Below are positions 18,819 through 28,143 of a DNA stretch of 64,000 nucleotides, one piece after another. A program made the position numbers and the translations under genes. A model generated the notes under the pieces. That model was given only the letters and a program-made list of their open reading frames with translations. It made no database searches and was not told where the DNA came from. Source of the DNA: an uncultured Oscillospiraceae bacterium (GTDB taxonomy: Bacteria > Bacillota > Clostridia > Oscillospirales > Oscillospiraceae); assembly GCA_950075865.1 (NCBI GenBank), contig CATMVA010000013.1:16405-80404 (forward strand), in the 5' to 3' direction. The stretch's first letter is position 1, and every line of letters starts with the position of its first letter.

Positions 18819-19964
18819 ATGCTGATCAAAAACGGTACAGTCTATGACTGTGTCCACCGCCAGCCCTATCCCGCCGACCTCCGGCTGGAGGGCGGAAAGA
18901 TCAAGGAGATCCAGGCCGGTCTTACCCCCGAGCTGGGCGAGGAGGTCATTGACGCCTCCGGCCTGCGGGTCTACCCCGGCTTTGTCGACGCCCACAGCCA
19001 TCTGGGCCTGGATAACTACGGCATGGGCTACGAGGGCCGGGATTACAACGAGATGAACGACATCGTCTCCTCCCAACTCCGGGGCATCGACGGCTTCAAC
19101 CCCCAGGAGCTGGGGGTTGGCAAGGCTCTGGCCGGCGGCGTCACCACCGTGGGCACCGGTCCGGGCAGCGCCAATGTGCTGGGCGGCACCTTCATCGCCG
19201 TCAAGACACACGGCCACTGTGTGGACGATATGATCGTCAAGGATCCGGTGGCTATGAAATGCGCCTTTGGCGAAAACCCCAAGCGGTGCTACCAGAACAA
19301 GAGCGACTCCTCCCGGATGACCACCGCCGCCAAGCTGCGGGAGATGCTCTTCGCCGCCCGGGACTACATGAGCCGCAAGGAGTCCGCCGGAGACGACCTC
19401 TCCAAGCAGCCTAAGTACGACATGAAGATGGAGGCCCTGATCCCTGTCCTTCAGGGGGAGATCCCCCTGAAGGCCCACGCCCACCGGGCCGACGACATCT
19501 GCACCGCCATCCGCATCGCCAAGGAGTTCGGTGTCAAAATGACCCTTGAGCACTGCACCGAGGGCCACCTGATCCCCGATGTGGTAGCCGCCTCCGGCTT
19601 CCCCGCCGCGGTGGGCCCCACCCTGACGGGGGCCAGCAAGATCGAGCTGGTCAACAAGAGCTTCGAGCCCCCCAAGGTCCTCTCCGAGGCCGGAGTCCAA
19701 GTCAGCATCATCACGGACAACTCGGTGATCCCCCAGGAGTACCTGCCCCTGTGCGCCGGCCTGGCCGTCAAGGCAGGCATGGATCCCTTCGCCGCCCTCC
19801 AGGCCATCACCATCAATCCCGCCAAACACCTTGGCATTGAGGACCGGGTGGGTTCTCTGGAGATCGGCAAGGACGCCGATGTGGTCCTGACCAAGGGCGA
19901 TCCCCTGGTCAGCGACTTCACCATTTCCGCTGTGATCGTCAACGGCCGGAAGGTCGTCGGGTGA
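18819..19964 (+). CDS. Metal-dependent amidohydrolase
   Basis: A 381-residue protein of the amidohydrolase superfamily (imidazolonepropionase/dihydroorotase-like). Features: LIKNGTVYD opening beta-sandwich, GFVDAHSHLG metal motif (about 58), a conserved GGVTTVGTGPG, HAHRADDI (metal His), LEHCTEGH, SIITDNSVIP (catalytic Asp) and the closing LEIGKDADVVL. All expected metal ligands are present. The start follows AGGAGGT. A membrane-protein gene follows 45 nt later. Substrate unknown; it does not match hydantoinase or urease closely. Confidence 0.87.
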   Translation: MLIKNGTVYDCVHRQPYPADLRLEGGKIKEIQAGLTPELGEEVIDASGLRVYPGFVDAHSHLGLDNYGMGYEGRDYNEMNDIVSSQLRGIDGFNPQELGVGKALAGGVTTVGTGPGSANVLGGTFIAVKTHGHCVDDMIVKDPVAMKCAFGENPKRCYQNKSDSSRMTTAAKLREMLFAARDYMSRKESAGDDLSKQPKYDMKMEALIPVLQGEIPLKAHAHRADDICTAIRIAKEFGVKMTLEHCTEGHLIPDVVAASGFPAAVGPTLTGASKIELVNKSFEPPKVLSEAGVQVSIITDNSVIPQEYLPLCAGLAVKAGMDPFAALQAITINPAKHLGIEDRVGSLEIGKDADVVLTKGDPLVSDFTISAVIVNGRKVVG

Positions 19965-20009
19965 TCATAAACAAAAAAAGAGAAAAAGAGAAAAGAGGAG
20001 TATTTCGTC

Positions 20010-20831
20010 ATGAACACGCCCAAAAGTCCCATCACCACCCTGATCGTCATCGGAATTATTGCTGTTTTCGCCATCTACACGCTCATCAAGCGCCGGAAAA
20101 ACCTGGCCGCCCTGGACACAGGTGAGGACATGGATGCGCTGAAGCAAGCCGTCGCCCAGGTCCTGCCGGGCGAGAGCGGCTACAAGGTGGTCTACGCCCA
20201 CTGGCAGCGGAGCGAGAGTTACGGCCGGCGGACCACCACCTACTACTATTCTTACGGCATCGCCTTTGACGCCGAGCGGATGTTCATCATCCCCCTGAAA
20301 TTTGAGAAGGACAAGATCCTGCCCCAGCAGCCCGCTCTCATCACCAGCGAGAACGTGGGGGTCCTGGAGGTCAACGAAACCAGGAAGCAGGACATTCTCT
20401 CCCAGGTCTCGGTGGTCCTCCGCAACAAAAACGGCGAATCCCCCGTCGAGTTCGACGTGGATGTCCGGAACCTGAAAAGCGACCGGTTCCATCACTTCAA
20501 CATCCGGCAGCAGGAGGAGTGCGAGGCCTTCTCCCGGTTCATCGGCACCCTGGCCCAGACCGTCACCGCCGAGAACGGCGAGCTGCGGGAAAAGATGGCT
20601 CACGATGCCATCGAAAGCGGCAAAAAGAGTAGCAGAACCCTGGGTATTCTCAGTATCGTCTTCTGCTGGCTCTTCATCGCCGGACTGATCCTCTCGGTCA
20701 TCGGCCTGATGGCCGCCCCCAAGCCCAGGGAGACCGGCAAGCCGGTGCCCGGCTTCATTCTCTGCTGTGTGGGCCTTGCCCTCTCCCTCCTGATCGGCGG
20801 CGGTGGCTTTGTGCTCATGATCCTGTCCTGA
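20010..20831 (+). CDS. Membrane protein of unknown function
   Basis: A 273-residue protein with an N-terminal membrane anchor (about 9-25) and two C-terminal membrane segments (about 210-233 and 248-272). They flank a soluble part that includes RRTTTYYYSYGIAFDAERMFI. It has no cysteine-rich or catalytic motif that I recognise. It is probably co-transcribed with the amidohydrolase, as only 45 nt with no terminator separate them, and a GAGGAG site precedes the ATG. A strong terminator follows. Confidence 0.75.
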   Translation: MNTPKSPITTLIVIGIIAVFAIYTLIKRRKNLAALDTGEDMDALKQAVAQVLPGESGYKVVYAHWQRSESYGRRTTTYYYSYGIAFDAERMFIIPLKFEKDKILPQQPALITSENVGVLEVNETRKQDILSQVSVVLRNKNGESPVEFDVDVRNLKSDRFHHFNIRQQEECEAFSRFIGTLAQTVTAENGELREKMAHDAIESGKKSSRTLGILSIVFCWLFIAGLILSVIGLMAAPKPRETGKPVPGFILCCVGLALSLLIGGGGFVLMILS

Positions 20832-20843
20832 TTCCTGTACACA

Positions 20844-20877
20844 GCACCCCCCGGCGGAGATTTTCGCCGGAGGGTGC
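20844..20877 (+). terminator. Rho-independent terminator
   Basis: GC-rich stem GCACC-CCCGGCG paired with CGCCGG-AGGGTGC, closely following the membrane-protein stop, with a short CTCTCTTT tail. It may serve both this gene and the convergent DUF2161 gene. Confidence 0.75.
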
Positions 20878-20897
20878 TCTCTTTACGGCCGATACAG

Positions 20898-21590
20898 TTA
20901 CAGAAATTCTTTATATTCCTCCAGGGCCTCCAACCCCTTTTGGGTGACCCGGTACAGATAGGTCCTTCCGTCGGGGGAAAGCTCCCGGCGGAACCAGCCC
21001 AATACGTTGCGGCTCAATATGGAGGCAGCGTTGGGCGGCCCACCCGCCTTTCTGACCCCCCTGGCACCCATGGGCCCGTTCTCCCGCAGAAGCCGGGCGG
21101 TCAAAAGAGCCTGCTCCTTATAGGCGGTGTGGATCTTCTTCCGGGTGACCCCGCCGGTGTTGGCACTCCCGGTGCGGCTCTCATGCTCCCGGATCACTGC
21201 CAGGCGGCGCTTTTTGTCCCGCCGGGGCTTGGCCTCCTCCTTCGGATGGACCGCCACGTCCACCTGCGGGAGCCCCTTTCCGGTAAAGCCCACATAGATG
21301 AGCCCCAGCTCCAGCCGGCGGCAGAGGGCTTCCATCTCCCGGATATGGGGGGCCATATACCCCCGCTTGGGCAGTGGGACGGCCACATAGACCCCGTCGG
21401 CGATCCGCTGGCGGTCCATGGCCTGGTAGATGAGCTCCAGGGTAAATCCCCTCTTCAGCTCCACCACGATCAGCTCCCCGTCCCGAAGTGCCGTGATGTC
21501 GCAGTTTTTGACCTCCCCCTTGACCTCGTAGCCCAGAGACTCCAGATACCCCTTGACCGGGCCGTAAAGGTCCTTCTCCAAAAGTTCCAT
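20898..21590 (-). CDS. DUF2161-type putative PD-(D/E)XK nuclease-fold protein
   Basis: A 230-residue protein. The N-terminal half has a PD-(D/E)XK-like core: NCDITALRDGELIVVELKRG, where the Asp, the Glu and the ELK triad fit the catalytic pattern. An IYQAMDRQRIADGVYVAVP segment follows. The C-terminal third is basic and winged-helix-like (YLYRVTQKGLEALEEY). This fits DUF2161 proteins, annotated as putative phosphodiesterases. The ATG at 21590 is preferred over a TTG eleven codons upstream. Target unknown. Confidence 0.75.
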   Translation of the reverse strand: MELLEKDLYGPVKGYLESLGYEVKGEVKNCDITALRDGELIVVELKRGFTLELIYQAMDRQRIADGVYVAVPLPKRGYMAPHIREMEALCRRLELGLIYVGFTGKGLPQVDVAVHPKEEAKPRRDKKRRLAVIREHESRTGSANTGGVTRKKIHTAYKEQALLTARLLRENGPMGARGVRKAGGPPNAASILSRNVLGWFRRELSPDGRTYLYRVTQKGLEALEEYKEFL

Positions 21591-21731
21591 CTCTGATCCC
21601 CCCGCAAAGGGGATCACCGGCAAGCCCGGTCCGTCATGTCTCTCCCCATGGCGCCCCCTTACTTTTTCATATAGCCTTTTTTCCTCTTTTATGATAAAAT
21701 AGTTTCACCATAATTGCAAGGGGGAATCGCC

Positions 21732-22382
21732 ATGAGAAAGAAAGAACAGGCGGCCTGCATTGTAGAGGCCCTGAAAAAGGAATATCCCGAGGGGATCTGC
21801 TCTCTTCAGTACCCCAAACCCCACGAGTTGCTCTTCTCGGTGCGGCTCTCCGCCCAGTGTACCGATGAGCGGGTCAACCAGGTGACCCCCGCCCTCTACG
21901 CCCGCTTCCCCACCCTGGAGGCCTTCGCCCAGGCCGACGTCCATGAGGTGGAGGAGCTCATCCACTCCTGCGGCTTCTTCCGGGCCAAGGCCCACGACAT
22001 CGTGGAGAGCGCCAAAATGCTCCTCACCGACTTCGGCGGCAAGGTTCCCGACACCATGGAGGACCTGCTGAAGCTTCCCGGCGTGGGCCGCAAGACCGCC
22101 AACCTGATCCTGGGAGACATTTACCACACCCCCGGCGTGGTCATTGCCGACACCCACTGCATCCGCATTGCGGGCCGGCTGGGCCTCACCGACGGCACCA
22201 AGGACCCGGGCAAGGTGGAGGAGCAGCTCCGGAAGATCCTGCCCCCCGAAGAGTCCAACGACTTCTGCCACCGCCTGGTCCTCCATGGCCGCGCCGTCTG
22301 CACGGCCAGAACGAACCCATACTGCGACAAGTGCTGCGTACGGGACTGGTGCGATACATACCAAAAGGCGCATAAAAAATAA
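21732..22382 (+). CDS. nth: Endonuclease III
   Basis: A DNA glycosylase/AP lyase that removes oxidised pyrimidines. In 216 residues it has the helix-hairpin-helix LPGVGRKTAN with the catalytic Lys, IADTHCIRI with the catalytic Asp, and a C-terminal four-Cys [4Fe-4S] loop. The first cysteine spacing is seven residues (CTARTNPYC), one more than the usual six; the following x2 and x5 spacings are normal. The start at 21732 follows AAGGGGGAA. Confidence 0.95.
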   Translation: MRKKEQAACIVEALKKEYPEGICSLQYPKPHELLFSVRLSAQCTDERVNQVTPALYARFPTLEAFAQADVHEVEELIHSCGFFRAKAHDIVESAKMLLTDFGGKVPDTMEDLLKLPGVGRKTANLILGDIYHTPGVVIADTHCIRIAGRLGLTDGTKDPGKVEEQLRKILPPEESNDFCHRLVLHGRAVCTARTNPYCDKCCVRDWCDTYQKAHKK

Positions 22383-22385
22383 GCA

Positions 22386-22417
22386 CAGCGGCGGAGGGAT
22401 TCGACCCTCCGCCGCTG
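22386..22417. terminator. Bidirectional terminator between nth and the anti-sigma gene
   Basis: Perfect 13-bp stem (22386-22398 with 22405-22417) and a 6-nt loop, followed by a T-rich stretch. It lies between convergent genes. Confidence 0.85.
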
Positions 22418-22430
22418 CTTGTTTTCCCCG

Positions 22431-23702
22431 TTATTCCTTCCCTTTGGTATCCACTGACGGGAGCTCGTAGCGGACCGATTGCCCGCTCTCGGTCCCGGAC
22501 TTCCCCTCGGGCACAGGCAGTTCCTCACTCTGCGGCTCAATGGCCTTCAGGTCCCCGTCAGAAGGAGCGGTCGCGCCCGGCTCTGTGGCAGCGTGTACAG
22601 CGGGGTCCTCCCCCACCGCGCCGCTGTGGGGAGGCGCCTCCTGAACGCCGCCGGGGACAACGGGCATCGGCCCCTTGACCTGCTCGTCGGTCACCACCGC
22701 ATTTCCGGTCACCACCCGGACCAGAATGGCGTCCCCATCGGGGTCCAGCTGGGCCAGCTTGGCCAGTACCTCGTCGGGCAGCACCTCATCCGTGTCCAGC
22801 ACGATCCGGTTCTGATCGTCATAGATACCCCAGCTGGCAGAGATCCCCTTCCCTTCCAGCAGACCAAGGATCTCCCGGTTCAACCGGTCCAAGTCGTTGC
22901 GGCTGTACTTGGCGCCGACAAAGCCCACAGGAGCGGTCCTGCCCCCTGCCGCCTCCAGCACCTCCAGCTCCAGGCTCTTGTCACCCGGGTCCTTGTCCGC
23001 CACCAGAAGCACCATCAGGGTGCCCCGGCTGGTGACATAAGCCCCGCCGTACCAGTCGGGAAGAGTATCGCCAAAGTGGTCCATCAAAAGCTGGTAAGCG
23101 TCGGCGCCGGGTTGGGAAGGCAACCCGGCCACTGGGTCATCCCCGCCGGGGACATAGGCCCCGCCGGGCAGCTCGTCCGCAAGCCCGGTGTTCACAAACA
23201 ACTCCTTCCGGGAAAATTCCTTTAGGCTGGTCAGGTTGAAGGGTTCCTCTCCCTCCACATTTTTCTGCTCGTTCACGAACTTCCACCACTTGGCCCAGGT
23301 CATCTCATAGCCCATGTCTTGGTAGGCGTCGATGTCCGCCGTGGAGAAGCCCACCGCCTCCATGGCTTCGGTCAACTCCCCGGGGGTCATGGCCTGGTCC
23401 CGGTCCCCCATACTGCCCTCATCCGGTCCAGACCCGGTCACGGTACCGATGGCCTTTTCCGCCAACGTGCCGCTCCCCTCCACCGTCACATAGTCATGGA
23501 GCTTGGGGGCGGGTCTCATGGCATTGTACGCCGGGTAGATACACAGCGCCAGCGCGGCGCAGGCGGCCACGGCGGCGAACCGTTTCCGGAAGACCGGCTT
23601 TCCCGGCACCGCCTGGGCCAGCTTGTCCGCCAGCTCGCCGCGGGCCTTTGGGCTGGGCGTCATTTGGCTTCTCATCGAGGCAAAAACAGGGTCATTCATC
23701 AA
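22431..23702 (-). CDS. Membrane protein, probable anti-sigma factor partner of the ECF sigma gene
   Basis: A 423-residue protein with one membrane segment (about 43-60), a cytoplasmic N-terminus and a large extracytoplasmic part ending in a Pro/Glu-rich tail. The N-terminal piece (FASMRSQMTPSPKARGELADKL) is like the short sigma-binding stretch of clostridial anti-sigma factors. No zinc-binding HxxxCxxC motif is seen. Its start overlaps the end of the ECF sigma gene by 11 nt, so the two are co-translated. That context, more than sequence, gives the call. Confidence 0.65.
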   Translation of the reverse strand: MMNDPVFASMRSQMTPSPKARGELADKLAQAVPGKPVFRKRFAAVAACAALALCIYPAYNAMRPAPKLHDYVTVEGSGTLAEKAIGTVTGSGPDEGSMGDRDQAMTPGELTEAMEAVGFSTADIDAYQDMGYEMTWAKWWKFVNEQKNVEGEEPFNLTSLKEFSRKELFVNTGLADELPGGAYVPGGDDPVAGLPSQPGADAYQLLMDHFGDTLPDWYGGAYVTSRGTLMVLLVADKDPGDKSLELEVLEAAGGRTAPVGFVGAKYSRNDLDRLNREILGLLEGKGISASWGIYDDQNRIVLDTDEVLPDEVLAKLAQLDPDGDAILVRVVTGNAVVTDEQVKGPMPVVPGGVQEAPPHSGAVGEDPAVHAATEPGATAPSDGDLKAIEPQSEELPVPEGKSGTESGQSVRYELPSVDTKGKE

Positions 23703-24201
23703 AATATTCTCCTTTCAACGTCTGTCGGAGCTTGTCCCGTCCCCGGCTCAGCCGCATCCGCACCGTACCCGGACGCAGGGAAAGGACCTGGGCGATCTCC
23801 CCAGTGGACAGCTCCTCAAAGTAAAACAGGTAAACGGGGATACGGTATTCCTCATCCAGCTCCTGAAGCGCGTTCCAAACCTGGTTTTCCGACTGCTCCC
23901 GAAAGGGCTGGGCCACCGCCTCCCCCTCCTCCAGGGGGACCGTCTTTCTCCGCCAGGAGGAGGCGGTCACCCGCCGGCTCAGATTGAGGACCGTACGCAG
24001 AAGCCACGCCTTCCGGTGCTCCTCTTCCCGAAAGATCTTGCCCGACTGAAAATAGGCCAGAAAGGTCTCCTGAAACACATCGTCGGCGTCGGCCGGTGAT
24101 CCGGTCCTGGCCAGGGCCAGCCCATAGACCATATTCTGATAGGTTTGGATCACGGCTTCTATCCCACCGTCCGTACGCAACGGCTGGATCTCCATAGACA
24201 T
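23692..24201 (-). CDS. ECF-type RNA polymerase sigma factor
   Basis: A 169-residue sigma-70-family factor with only regions 2 and 4. Region 2 shows MVYGLALARTGSPADADDVFQETFLAYF and region 4 the helix-turn-helix around TGEIAQVLSLRPGTVRMRLSRGRDKL. It is read together with the overlapping downstream membrane protein, the usual sigma/anti-sigma arrangement that answers envelope signals. A TGACA-containing AT-rich stretch upstream (about 24225-24245) could hold its own promoter, but no consensus is certain. Confidence 0.9.
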   Translation of the reverse strand: MSMEIQPLRTDGGIEAVIQTYQNMVYGLALARTGSPADADDVFQETFLAYFQSGKIFREEEHRKAWLLRTVLNLSRRVTASSWRRKTVPLEEGEAVAQPFREQSENQVWNALQELDEEYRIPVYLFYFEELSTGEIAQVLSLRPGTVRMRLSRGRDKLRQTLKGEYFDE

Positions 24202-24264
24202 CCCCCCTTCTGCCTGTTACTCAAAGTTATCTCCCGAAATGTCACCAAAAAGAAAAAATTTTTC

Positions 24265-25215
24265 TCAACTGACCCGCAGCACCTGGCCGGGGTAGATCAG
24301 GTTCGGGTTTTGGATCTGGTTCCACTGGACCAGCTCTTCCACCGTCACCCCATAGGTCCGGGAGATCCCCCACAGCGTATCCCCAGCGCGGACGGTATAA
24401 GTGCGCGGTCCTCCCTCTGGAATCTTCAGGGTTTCCCCGGCATAGATCAGGTTGGGATCCGGGATATCGTTAAGCCTGGCCAGCTCCTCCACCGTGGTTC
24501 CATAGCGGATGGAGAGGGCCCAAAGGGTATCCCCCCAGCGGATGGTATAGGTGAACCAAGGTCTCTCCCCGGCCAGCAGGACGTCCTCCTGGAACAGGTC
24601 CCGGTCCACATCCCCCTGAATGCCGGCCACCCTTCCCTTGTCGGTATACTGCCAGCCCGTCCATTCCTCCCACGCCGTCCCAGTCAGAGAGGGCTCCTCC
24701 ACCTCCCACTGGGCCAGCCACAGAGGGTAAGCCGCCAGCGCCGGGTCCAGCCTCCCGGCCTCGTAGGCATCGGCGTAGAGCATGGGCTCCATCCCAGTCA
24801 GAGCCTTCAGTTCCTCCAGAAAGGCCCCCACCACGGCCGAGACCCGGGCATCCGACAAATCCTGATCCACCTCAAAGTCCAGCACCGGCCGGCAGTCGTA
24901 CCCCGTTCCGGCGATGAGCGCGGCAAAGTGCCGGGCCTCGGCCCGGGCCTCCTCTGGGGTAGCCGCCTCCATATAGTGGTAAAACCCATAGTGGAGCCCC
25001 ACCCCGGCCGCTCCCCGGCGGTTTTGCTCAAAGTTTGGATCCACGCCCCCAGAGCCAAATCCGGAGCGGATATACACTGCCTCCACCCCATCCTCCCGGA
25101 CAGCCTCAAAATCGATCTCCCCCTGGTAAACGCTCACGTCGATCCCCTCCAGGGCCAGAGCCGAAGGGATCAGGCAAAACAAACACAGCAGCAAGGCACA
25201 CAGTTTTTTTCTCAT
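24265..25215 (-). CDS. Secreted GH25 lysozyme with two LysM repeats
   Basis: A 316-residue cell-wall hydrolase. It has a signal peptide (MRKKLCALLLCLFCLIPSAL), a GH25 muramidase domain with GIDVSVYQGEIDF and the acidic PVLDFEVDQD active-site strand, then two C-terminal LysM domains (YTIRWGDTLWALSIRYGTT and YTVRAGDTLWGISRTYGVT) that bind peptidoglycan. The start at 25215 follows AAAGGAG. GH25 enzymes cut between MurNAc and GlcNAc. A role in wall remodelling or spore release is plausible. Confidence 0.92.
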   Translation of the reverse strand: MRKKLCALLLCLFCLIPSALALEGIDVSVYQGEIDFEAVREDGVEAVYIRSGFGSGGVDPNFEQNRRGAAGVGLHYGFYHYMEAATPEEARAEARHFAALIAGTGYDCRPVLDFEVDQDLSDARVSAVVGAFLEELKALTGMEPMLYADAYEAGRLDPALAAYPLWLAQWEVEEPSLTGTAWEEWTGWQYTDKGRVAGIQGDVDRDLFQEDVLLAGERPWFTYTIRWGDTLWALSIRYGTTVEELARLNDIPDPNLIYAGETLKIPEGGPRTYTVRAGDTLWGISRTYGVTVEELVQWNQIQNPNLIYPGQVLRVS

Positions 25216-25309
25216 GGGCGAAAACTCCTTTCCGGTACAGGATGCTTCAGCCCACCATTCTATGCGCCACCGGAGCAAAACGTCCGGCACTGTCCCCACA
25301 AAGCGCAAA

Positions 25310-25339
25310 GGGCCCCTGACGCATCCACGTCAGGGGCCC
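25310..25339 (-). terminator. Rho-independent terminator downstream of the HAD gene
   Basis: Perfect 12-bp stem GGGCCCCTGACG (25310-25321) with its complement (25328-25339) and a 6-nt loop. T-rich flanks are present on both strands. Confidence 0.85.
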
Positions 25340-25350
25340 TCCTTTTTGCG

Positions 25351-26175
25351 TTACGCCTCCAGGATGTACTTTCTCACCATCTGTCCGATCCCGCCCAGAT
25401 GGTTGGCCGGTGCGACCGCCCCGGCCACGGCCTTGGCGTCATCTGAGCCGTTCTCCATGGCGAAGGACAGCCCGGCCCACCGGAGCATTTCCACATCGTT
25501 GTTGCCGTCTCCGAAGGCCATGACCTCCTCCGGCAGGATCCCCAACTCTCCGCACAACTGTGCCAGCGCCGCCCCCTTGGTCACATCCGCGGCGGTGATC
25601 TCCATATTCTCGGCCGCGGCATGGGCGATCTGGGCAGGAAGAAGCTTCTGCACCTCCCGGATAACCGACTCCCGATGCTCAGGCGGCACATAGAAGATAT
25701 CGATCTTCTCCATGGGCCGGCCGGCCAAGGCCTCTTCCAGGCTGTCCACAAAGGCGGTGATCTTGTCATAGTAATCGGTAAACATCTCGCTCAGAAGGGT
25801 CTTCGGCATCAGGGGAAGGCAACTCTTCTCCATGTAGTTCTGCCCCTCACAGTAGATCTCGAAGGGCAGGTTCCAGCGCTTGAGCAGGGCGATCAAGGCC
25901 AGGCTCTTGTCGTTGGGAATGGTCCTGGTATAGAGCCAGCGGCGGCTCCCCGGCTCCAGCACGGCGGCACCGTTGGATGTGACCGCGTAGTCCACCCCTC
26001 CCAGCGGCTCTACCGCGCTGTCGATCAGACACCAGGTCCGGCCGGTGGCCGCTGCGATTTTGATGCCCCTTTCCCGGGCAGCCCGGAGCGCCGAAATATT
26101 CTCCTCCGGGATGGTAACATGGTCGGCGTTCAGCAGCGTGCCATCCATATCAAAAGCGATCATCTTGATTGACAT
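25351..26175 (-). CDS. Cof-type HAD-IIB phosphatase
   Basis: A 274-residue haloacid-dehalogenase-like hydrolase. Motif I is FDMDGTLL (nucleophile Asp9), motif II is in AATGRTW, and motif IV is MAFGDGNNDVEML. The IIB-type cap lies between. The Cof family dephosphorylates sugar phosphates and cofactors such as FMN or PLP; the substrate here is unknown. A clear AGGAGG precedes the start. Confidence 0.92.
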   Translation of the reverse strand: MSIKMIAFDMDGTLLNADHVTIPEENISALRAARERGIKIAAATGRTWCLIDSAVEPLGGVDYAVTSNGAAVLEPGSRRWLYTRTIPNDKSLALIALLKRWNLPFEIYCEGQNYMEKSCLPLMPKTLLSEMFTDYYDKITAFVDSLEEALAGRPMEKIDIFYVPPEHRESVIREVQKLLPAQIAHAAAENMEITAADVTKGAALAQLCGELGILPEEVMAFGDGNNDVEMLRWAGLSFAMENGSDDAKAVAGAVAPANHLGGIGQMVRKYILEA

Positions 26176-26199
26176 GAGAAACCTCCTGACAGAAAAGGG

Positions 26200-26219
26200 G
26201 CGGCGGGAAGCCCCGCCGC
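26200..26219 (-). terminator. Possible terminator between upp and the HAD gene
   Basis: 8-bp stem GCGGCGGG/CCCGCCGC with a 4-nt loop. On the minus strand it is followed by CCCCTTTT. It lies just past the upp stop. Confidence 0.5.
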
Positions 26220-26234
26220 GTGCCTTTTAAATTC

Positions 26235-26876
26235 TTATTTTGTGCCGAAGATCCGGTCTCCGGCGTCCCCCAGGCCAGGGACGATATAGCCGTGCTCGTT
26301 GAGCCTCTCGTCCACCGCGCCGGCGTAGATATCCACGTCAGGGTGGGCAGCCTGGACCGTGTCGATGCCCACGGGAGCCGCCACCAGGACCATCAGCTTA
26401 ATGTTTTTGCAGCCCCGTTTCTTCATCTCGTCGATGGCGGCGCAGGCCGACCCGCCGGTGGCCAGCATGGGATCCACGATCATGATGTCCCGCTCGGCGA
26501 TGTCCTTGGGCATCTTGCAGAAGTAGACGTGGGGCTCCAGAGTCTCCTCATCCCGGAACATCCCGATATGGCCCACCCGGGCCGAGGGGATCATCCGCAG
26601 CACGCCGTCCACCAGCCCCAGACCGGCCCGGAGAATGGGCACCACGGCAATCTTCTTCCCCGCCAGGGTGGGCTGGGTCGTCTTACAGATCGGCGTCTCG
26701 ATCTCCTTGGCGGTCAGGGGCAGGTCCCGGGTGGCCTCGTAGGTGATGAGCATGCCGATCTCTCCCACCAGATCCCGGAAATCCTTGACACTGGTGTTCT
26801 TGTCCCGCATGATGGTCAGCTTATGGGCCACCAGGGGGTGGTCCATGATATGGACCTTGCTGTTTCCTTCGTACAT
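26235..26876 (-). CDS. upp: Uracil phosphoribosyltransferase
   Basis: UPRT salvages uracil to UMP with PRPP. In 213 residues it has [13 protein letters not shown], the conserved [11 protein letters not shown], the PRPP-binding loop [11 protein letters not shown] and the C-terminal [13 protein letters not shown]. The tsaB stop overlaps an ATG at 26885. The ATG at 26876 is preferred because the GGAAGGGG site is then about 10 nt away; the protein differs by three residues. It follows tsaE-tsaB on one transcript. Confidence 0.95.
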   Translation of the reverse strand: MYEGNSKVHIMDHPLVAHKLTIMRDKNTSVKDFRDLVGEIGMLITYEATRDLPLTAKEIETPICKTTQPTLAGKKIAVVPILRAGLGLVDGVLRMIPSARVGHIGMFRDEETLEPHVYFCKMPKDIAERDIMIVDPMLATGGSACAAIDEMKKRGCKNIKLMVLVAAPVGIDTVQAAHPDVDIYAGAVDERLNEHGYIVPGLGDAGDRIFGTK

Positions 26877-26881
26877 CGCTG

Positions 26882-27610
26882 TCATACCCCTTCCATCGAT
26901 TCTGTTTTTTGTGTCTGCATTTTTTCCAGACGCTCCCGCTCGGCCTGGCTCAGGCGGTGATACTCGGGCACCAGCTGGGCTGCCGACATCAGTTGTCCTG
27001 CCCGGGCCAGCTCCAGAGCCCCCCGGGCCACCCCCCACGCACTTTGGAACCGGAGGTTGGGTGCCGGCAGGCGGACGGGCAGCCCCAGTCTGTTGAACTG
27101 ATTATAGCACAGCTGCGCCCCATCTCCAACCAGAATTTGCTCCCTATCCCGGTTCTTTATTTCCTCCCCCAGCTCTTCCAAGCTGATGGCCCGGTCAGCG
27201 GTCAAGCGGACAAGCTTTTCCCCGTCCGAGGAGAAGCGGGAGTTGTAGACCTGGCTCCGGCGGGCGTCCATCACCGGGCAGATGTCGCCGGGCAGGGTCG
27301 ACAGGTTCCAGGCCATGGCCTCCAGGGTGGAAACCTTGGCGCAGGGCCTGTCCAACGCCCAGCCCAGCCCCTTGGCCGCCGAGACCCCGATGCGGAGCCC
27401 CGTAAAGGACCCCGGCCCGGCCGCCACAGCGATCACATCCACCTCATCCAGGGCCACCCCGCAGTTTTTCAGCATGTCCTCGCACAAGGGCATCAGGGTC
27501 ACCGAATGGGTCAGTCCGTTATTTTGAAACGCCTGGGCGATCAGCTCCTCATCCTCGGTGAGGGCTACCGAACAGGCAATGGCTGAGGACTCCAAAGCAA
27601 GTATTTTCAT
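26882..27610 (-). CDS. tsaB: tRNA threonylcarbamoyladenosine biosynthesis protein TsaB
   Basis: TsaB is the non-catalytic ASKHA-fold partner of TsaD in t6A37 synthesis. It starts [13 protein letters not shown], as the family does, and shows [24 protein letters not shown], the best TsaB signature. Length 242 is normal. The start overlaps the tsaE stop (ATGA). tsaD is not next to it in this window. Confidence 0.94.
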   Translation of the reverse strand: MKILALESSAIACSVALTEDEELIAQAFQNNGLTHSVTLMPLCEDMLKNCGVALDEVDVIAVAAGPGSFTGLRIGVSAAKGLGWALDRPCAKVSTLEAMAWNLSTLPGDICPVMDARRSQVYNSRFSSDGEKLVRLTADRAISLEELGEEIKNRDREQILVGDGAQLCYNQFNRLGLPVRLPAPNLRFQSAWGVARGALELARAGQLMSAAQLVPEYHRLSQAERERLEKMQTQKTESMEGV

Positions 27611-28032
27611 TCCTCCGCCACTCCTTCCACGGTAATGATCCGCTCATTGTCCCCTTCGCCCCGGCGGATATCCACCCGGAGCGCGTCCTCCAGAACGTCA
27701 GCGACCCGCTCGCTCCACTCCACAGCGCAGATCCCACCCCGGTGAAGATAGTCCTCCCAGCCGATGTCAAACAGCTCCTCCGAGCTGCCCAGCCGGTACA
27801 TATCAAAGTGGAACAGGGGCAGCCGCCCTCCCTCGTACTCGTTGACGATGGTAAAGGTGGGGCTGGTGACCCGGTCGGTCACTCCCACCCCCCGGGCCAG
27901 CCCCCGGACAAAGGCGGTCTTCCCCGCCCCCAGATCCCCCGTAAAAGCGATGACGGTATGGGCCTGGAGCTTCGGGGCCAATTCCTCCCCAAGGGCCTCT
28001 GTCTCGGCCGTGCTGTGGGTCCGGTACTCCAT
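27607..28032 (-). CDS. tsaE: tRNA threonylcarbamoyladenosine biosynthesis ATPase TsaE
   Basis: TsaE is the P-loop ATPase that drives TsaBDE turnover in t6A formation. The 141-residue protein has [17 protein letters not shown] (Walker A), [12 protein letters not shown] (switch region), FDMYRL and VEWSERV. The start at 28032 follows a GGGGGTGAGG site; an upstream start 18 codons earlier is less likely. Overlaps tsaB by 4 nt. Confidence 0.94.
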   Translation of the reverse strand: MEYRTHSTAETEALGEELAPKLQAHTVIAFTGDLGAGKTAFVRGLARGVGVTDRVTSPTFTIVNEYEGGRLPLFHFDMYRLGSSEELFDIGWEDYLHRGGICAVEWSERVADVLEDALRVDIRRGEGDNERIITVEGVAEE

Positions 28033-28143
28033 GGCCTCACCCCCGTTCTTAAGGTTTTTGTAAATTTCTCCTGAATAGTATAGCACGAACCGGAAAGAAA
28101 TGGTATACTAACTTTTGAAGTTTGCAACAACGGAGGTGAGGCC

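Noticed and set aside
22393..22410. GGAGGGATTCGACCCTCC looks like a tRNA T-arm
   Set aside because: No other tRNA arms flank it; it is the middle of a 13-bp terminator stem.
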